Positions 59,301-64,000 of a stretch of DNA of 64,000 nt are shown here, in pieces. The notes under the pieces were generated by a model. It made no database searches. It saw nothing but the letters and a program-made list of their open reading frames with translations, and was not told where the DNA came from. The translations under genes and the position numbers were made by a program. Positions within the stretch are counted from its first letter, which is position 1. Each line of letters starts with the position of its first letter. The DNA comes from Archegozetes longisetosus (lineage: Eukaryota; Arthropoda; Arachnida; Sarcoptiformes; Trhypochthoniidae): NCBI GenBank assembly GCA_018873245.2, contig JAEMBT020000005.1, positions 6,248,001 to 6,312,000 on the forward strand. The letters run 5' to 3'.

Positions 59301-61611
59301 AAAGACATGTTAGCTCAAAGTCTAAAAGTTCCGAAAATGGATAGTTTTTACACATGTAAATATTGATTGATGTTATTGCTGCGTTATTCTATTGAGAAAA
59401 TCTCTATCTGTAGACTCTGAGCATGATCCCCAAATCTGATACTCCAGGGATTCAGGATTTGTTGCAAATCACATTTAGGCAAATGATTTAAATTTTTGAG
59501 AAATTCACTCAGAGCACTCATTGTAAATAATAGAGAAGGGCCTTTCCGGGAAATAGTTTACTCGGGAGGAGTGAATTTCATTTGCTGTGATCCCGAAATT
59601 CCACTCTTCATTAAATAAACTTTGACATAAAATAGTTTGTTATGAAGCAATTGATAACAAGTTTCTACTTAATCACAATTTCCTAAAGTATTAAGCCTTC
59701 TTTCAATTAGTATTAGTCACATTCACACGTTTAGAGTTGTTTTCGTTTAAATTGCCATTATCTTTATTTTTAAAATATTTTTATGAGTTGCCGGCAGATC
59801 TTTTGGGGAACGACAAATTTTTATTTTCCAGAATCCTGGAATGCCGGACCCCTCTCCGATAAATAATTTATCAATCAAATTTCTTTCTTGTTTTAAATGG
59901 TCTTTCAAATGTTGATTTTCAAAATGGATGGAAACTAAATTTTCTTCTCATAACTTATTTCATAACAGTATCCTTTAAGAAGTTAATCCCTAATTCTCGT
60001 CCAAGCGCAAACTTAAAGAAAATTTCAGTACTTAGTGATGACGAATGTGCGCGTAAAACATTGGCTCAAAAAGGAAAGTAAGTATAACTTAATTAGTTAG
60101 GAATCGTTCAAACTTAAAGGGAGAAAAACTTGATTGTAATGACTTGATGTTTAATTTGATATATTCAAAGAGGATTTTTCTATTGCCAAGACAAGAGTTG
60201 TTATATTAAAACGGATGCAGTAATAAATAAAAATCCTGCGACTGCAAGTCAAAACTGCACATTATATATGTGTAAGTTACCATTAATTCGATAAAACTGT
60301 TCAAAATTGTCTCACATGATTCTTGTTTTAATCAACTTATAAATTATTGAATAGTGGACGCGGTCAATGCTTCAGTAGACTTTTTGGCGGCATCGGCTAA
60401 CTTGACGACAGCATTGACTAATTTGAAGACTGCTGTTAACAAAAATCAGTGCAGCTTTAGTGTGTTCTTGGATAATACAGATGGTGGAGGACAAGTGACT
60501 TATCGTGTTCAGAACATGATGATTAGCGATCAAATAGTTGTTGATATTTATGGCAATTCTTTGTATAACATGTCAATCGCAGGCTTTGTACTCGATTCAA
60601 AGCTACCGTCAACTAAAGTTTTGACTTCTTCTGCTACTTCTTCAGTCGGGGATTGTTATAGGGGTTGCAAATCTGACACTGGCATACGATGTACTTCTTT
60701 TTCATTCTGTCGCGATATTGGTGGTAGTGCCCGATGTCTTATATCCTCGAAACTAGTTTACGAAGAAATGCCTAATAGGAACACTCAAGTGCAAGTTGAT
60801 TCTGCGTGCAGTACATATGTCATGTCTTATTTGAATGGCTACACCAAAGTTGATGGTCAAGTCATTCTAAGTAGTGGTGACCAAAATACAAAGACAACAA
60901 ACGCTAACTTGTGTGCAAAAGAATGCACTTTCAATAAGAAGCTTCCGTGTAAGAGCTTTCAATATTGTCAGACTGGAGAATGTTTTCTTAGAAGTCAACA
61001 TACTTTGGAATTTGGTTCTGTTAAGTCAAAGTCCAATTCTCAACTGACGGGATGTGCCTTTTACTCAGGTATGTCTATTATTAGCAATAACTTTAAGCTA
61101 ACACTTCATATCAAACTTTAATTTAGTTAAATATTTGGCCGATTATGTGACTACTGGTTTCACTATTATTAATGATCCGAAAGCTTTGAAATTTAAAGGA
61201 GACTCCGCCGAAGTGTGTGCCCAACACTGCTCAAGTCAAACAGATAATTGCACCTCATTCAACTATTGTCCACCTGACACTGCAAGCTCTAATCTATGGA
61301 GTACTTGTGAGCTTAGCTCAAAATCAATTTACACAGCTGGCGTCAAAACCACTGCTCAAAAATTTTGTAGACATTATGAGCGAAATTATTGGTCAAGCAA
61401 TGCTCCTGCTGCTTCGTCAACTAAAGGTGGAATGTCGAGTGGTAATTTCTTTGGACTAATATTTGGTCTCTTCATAACTGGAGCAATTCTCGGAGTATTT
61501 GGATATATTGGTTATCAATATTACACAAAAGAAATGAAAAATAAAGGTAGTTCAGGAATTAGTGTTAGATTTATGCGACAAGATGGAGACAAAGCAACTG
61601 TTCAATCTTAA
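56391..61611 (+). CDS. Type I membrane protein, LolA-like domain and PAN-like modules
   Basis: Sixteen exons: 56391-56448, 56524-56588, 56669-56804, 56869-57032, 57099-57207, 57258-57412, 57475-57618, 57673-57915, 57979-58098, 58169-58255, 58823-58970, 59027-59200, 59969-60077, 60171-60271, 60355-61068, 61127-61611. All introns are GT-AG, all phases agree, total 1003 residues. A signal peptide (MDRKLLIIFFLINLVNLIA) is followed by a large beta-rich ectodomain with family-like motifs: FYRWTDAYD, IPCQTFTV, PPMGIGCKGKK, then YARGIFCDVWE. This fits arthropod LolA-like domain proteins. Cys-rich PAN/apple-like modules fill exons 14-16. One membrane helix lies at about 950-972, and a short cytosolic tail has basic residues. 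Function unknown; surface lipid binding or recognition is a guess. AATAAA at 61656. Its 5' end has been copied twice within the hsp70 array. Confidence 0.82.
58256..58822 (+). other. Intron 10 of the LolA-like/PAN gene
   Basis: 567 bases, donor GTGAGT, acceptor TTGAAAG, AT-rich. No nested gene seen. Confidence 0.7.
59201..59968 (+). other. Intron 12 of the LolA-like/PAN gene
   Basis: 768 bases, donor GTGAGT, acceptor ATAACAG, AT-rich. It contains a GC-richer patch at about 59415-59610 that may be a repeat. No nested gene seen. Confidence 0.65.
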
Positions 61612-61661
61612 TAGCTTCATGTTTTATCGAACTTAATATTTTATTTAATTTCAACAATAAA

Positions 61662-62191
61662 ATTCATTTTGGCACTAAACAAATCAAACTTCAGCTCAAT
61701 ACTATGTTACGGGAAAACTTTTGTCAAAATATGAGTATCAGTGATCGTGAGATCTAAATAACATAAATAATTATATATTAAGTATTGTAAACTTTCTATG
61801 GTTATAGTTTGGCTTATGGTTAATGCAGGGTTTCAATATGAAAGAATGATATGATTACCAGAACAGTGTTCTTCAATGCATCAGGATTTACGCGCGCCAC
61901 TGCCCTAACCTAACCTGACTTAACCATATATACTTAAATCCAAATAATTTAGTTAGGCTAGGCTAAGCCAGGAATGGGTCGCGTAGCGCCTTATGCGTTG
62001 TAGAATATAGTATTAGTAAATATATCATTCGCTGTTGTCTAAACTCTACATCGATTATAAAACGAACTTAGCTCATTCTATTTCGCATAATAATAGTAAC
62101 TAATAAAGAAATCTTCTTCAATCCAATTGTTTGAAGCGCATTGAAAATACTAAACAATTGACAAATAATTAAAAAACTTCTCATTCATCTA
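61662..62191. other. Convergent intergenic region
   Basis: Lies between the 3' ends of two convergent genes. It contains a short CCTAACCTAACC stretch near 61904 (TTAGG-type motif) in a GC-richer patch at about 61890-62000, which is bounded by GCGC-rich motifs and may be a small repeat. Confidence 0.45.
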
Positions 62192-63209
62192 TCATAATTC
62201 ATCTGAAAATCTATTATTTTCAAGCTGTTGGCCGAAATCAGTGGCTTCACTGCCAACAAAGATGTCGTGATGGGTTACTATTTCTTCAACAGATAGTTTT
62301 CCATCATCATTATCATCAGATGTGGTTATTAAGTGAGAGGCTTCAGTTTCAGCGATTTCTCTTAAATGTCAGAAATAACAATTAAAATGAATGATTGAAT
62401 GCTGAATTTTCTTACCGGTTGTCAGGAATCAGCCAGAGAAGACACTCATTTTTGTTCAACTTTCCGTCACCATCGACATCATAATCATTTCGGAAGCGAT
62501 CTTTTTCAACAATAAAATGTTCAGATTTAGGATCAGGTGGATTTCCGTGAACATCACTGGCATATTCTTGAAAGTCAAGAAAGCCGTCCTTATTCTTGTC
62601 TCTTTTGTTCATCATTTGGGTGTATATAGTGTGGTGCATGTGTTCGAACTCTTCTGGACTATTAAAAGCTGCAAATTCATTAGCATCTAGTTTGTTGTCA
62701 TGATCCAAATCCGCAGCTTCCCATAAGGCCTTGTCTTCAGCCATGATTTCGTCACGCAGAAGGTTATCATCGTCTAAATTATCATCGATGTCAAAAGAGT
62801 CTCTCAGATGTTCGTCCCATGTCACAAATCCGTCTTTATCGAGATCCTCTTCTTCTAATCTCTCCTTTCCGTCCTCTATGGCTAATGAGCTGAAAGACTT
62901 AATAATCCAAGCAACTAGTTCTTGTTTATCAACAAATCCATCCATATTTGCGTCCATGCCATTAGTGACTAATTGTCTCAAAGCTTTTTTCGATTCGGTA
63001 GGACTTAGATTATCAAATTGTTTAGCTTTATCCCTACTTCCAAGAACTGCCTCGTGATCGAACTCACTATTGTGCTGGCCGTTTGGGTAATGACTCGATT
63101 GGAAGGCATCTTCGATTCGCTCTTTATTTAAATTATGCAGATGAGGATTACTTGTAATATAACCGATCGACGAAAGCAATAGAAATAAATTCAATATTAT
63201 TCTCGTCAT
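62192..63209 (-). CDS. Reticulocalbin/calumenin-type six-EF-hand ER protein
   Basis: Two exons, 63209-62416 and 62360-62192 (55-base GT-AG intron), 320 residues. The start is ATG 63209; an upstream in-frame GTG is not used. A signal peptide (about 1-20) is followed by six EF-hand loops at about residues 86-97, 122-133, 167-178, 204-215, 244-255 and 280-291, all with the DxDxDG-like pattern or close to it. The C-terminus is SDEL, a KDEL-type ER retrieval signal made only by splicing to exon 2. This is the CREC family (reticulocalbins end HDEL, calumenin HDEF). It probably buffers calcium or assists folding in the ER lumen. It is convergent with the LolA-like/PAN gene. Confidence 0.92.
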
Positions 63210-63281
63210 TGTATGAAAAGTTGCAGTTCTGCTAACAAATAACAAATGTCTAGTAAAGAAGTGCACTTCGATTCTTATCAC

Positions 63282-63891
63282 AAGTTTGGTTCATATCAAA
63301 TGAGATACAACGACATAGTTTAGATAAACTTGAATAATTAATTCAACTCTCACTTCAAGCTCTAATGAGTTTGATTTTTCAATACTTATTAGTTTTCTCG
63401 TATTATTTTTGAACCGCTTTAAATAGTTTAACATTCATTCACTGCTAGTATTTATTTAATTTTTATGGAATCCTCAGGCTTCCCAAAAGGTGGTGTTATT
63501 TGCACTGCAAAATTAAACTTGAACTAACTTGTTTCCAACTTTTGCTATGGAGCGAATCGATACTTTATTCAAGTATGACTCATAACTTGAGACTAAGTAC
63601 ATAAACTAAGCTTTTACATTGACACCTAAATATTGGTTTCATTGAGTTAGAGTTCATAGAGTTAACGGACTCAACTCAACTTTAAGCTTAACTTGCCTTA
63701 AAATCAGAAATAAACACAATATTTATGTTCTAAATAAATTTATTAAATTCAATTTTAACTACCAGTACATCATTTCTAAAATAAGTTAGTGATACAAAAA
63801 TTATCAAAATAAATTAAAACATCCCTAAAGGTCAAATTTAAGTATTTGTGAATTTAAAAATACTGAGATGACTGGTGACGAAGTATCACAT
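63282..63891. other. Upstream of reticulocalbin and 3' flank of hsp70-E
   Basis: No gene. 63500-63891 is the recurrent hsp70 3' flank with AATAAA (minus) at 63739-63744, about 150 bases past the hsp70-E stop. Confidence 0.5.
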
Positions 63892-64000
63892 TTAATCGAC
63901 TTCTTCGATGGTTGGACCACTTCCTCCTGTAGAGCCACCAGCTCCTGCACCACCACCAGGAGCGCCACCAGGAGCACCACCTGGGAATCCACCTGGAAAA
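63892..64000 (-). CDS. hsp70: Hsp70-E, C-terminal end (partial, runs off the window)
   Basis: The last 36 codons or so of another hsp70: the Gly-rich GGAP tail and GPTIEEVD with TAA at 63892-63894. The sequence is closest to hsp70-D and hsp70-C in this part. Whether the rest is intact cannot be seen. It shows that the array continues to the right and flanks the LolA-like/PAN and reticulocalbin genes on both sides. Confidence 0.9.
   Translation of the reverse strand, partial: FPGGFPGGAPGGAPGGGAGAGGSTGGSGPTIEEVD

Noticed and set aside
61900..61930. Telomere or telomere-proximal tract
   Set aside because: Only two TAACC units in a small GC-richer patch between genes. A telomere would have long arrays.
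63209..63281. N-terminal extension of the reticulocalbin to 63281
   Set aside because: The upstream codon is GTG, and the ATG at 63209 is followed at once by a good signal peptide.
1..64000. tRNA and rRNA genes
   Set aside because: I looked for B-box-like GGTTCGAATCC and related motifs and rRNA-like blocks and found none convincing. A covariance-model scan would be decisive.

Overview
The window is nuclear DNA of an animal. It has short GT-AG introns, AATAAA polyadenylation signals, a brefeldin-sensitive-type ARF-GEF, EEVD-type cytosolic Hsp70s and the debris of Tc1/mariner, Merlin, Harbinger and hAT-like DNA transposons. An arthropod, plausibly a mite or other arachnid, fits best. The reasons are a secreted C-type lectin fused to a phage-tail-collar-like module (a pairing I associate with mites), a LolA-like/PAN membrane protein, and scattered TTAGG-type motifs. 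This placement is inference. The DNA is strongly AT-rich.

Layout. 1-7.3 kb: no convincing gene. 7.5-13.0 kb (-): complete ARFGEF/BIG (Sec71-type) gene. 13.4 to beyond 64 kb: a head-to-tail hsp70 array, all on the minus strand, with four intact intronless genes (32204-34135, 36069-38024, 42702-44657, 48595-50562), the 3' end of a fifth at the right edge (63892 on), and five pseudogenes or fragments (14319-16013, 20876-22763, 39891-40555, 52725-53215, 53446-55046). Each intact gene has a TATA box and a heat-shock element (HSE) upstream, and most have a conserved polyadenylation site about 150-180 bases past the stop. The array units are larger than the genes: 5' and 3' flanks recur too, once without any hsp70 (30713-31720).

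Inside the array are a secreted lectin gene (24550-25824, two exons), an AT-rich island with virus-like or mobile-element-like small ORFs (26.1-28.5 kb), and many transposon relics. The right side holds a 16-exon type I membrane protein gene (56391-61611, +) and, convergent to it, a six-EF-hand reticulocalbin/calumenin (62192-63209, -) ending in SDEL.

Most notable observation: two copies of a hAT-like element (16661-18456 and 46538-47310) lie in the 5' flanks of hsp70 copies. They carry long subterminal arrays of a TTCTAGAA-based satellite with a 10-bp step (40-bp higher-order unit). In its best-preserved parts this keeps the alternating TTC/GAA 5-bp register of a heat-shock element, so the array reads as a mobile, amplified HSE cluster beside heat-shock genes. 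Other points of interest are two hsp70 pseudogenes sharing a lesion in the ATPase phosphate-2 loop but carrying different frameshifts, mosaic promoters and coding regions that suggest gene conversion, and triplication of the promoter plus signal-peptide exon of the membrane-protein gene.
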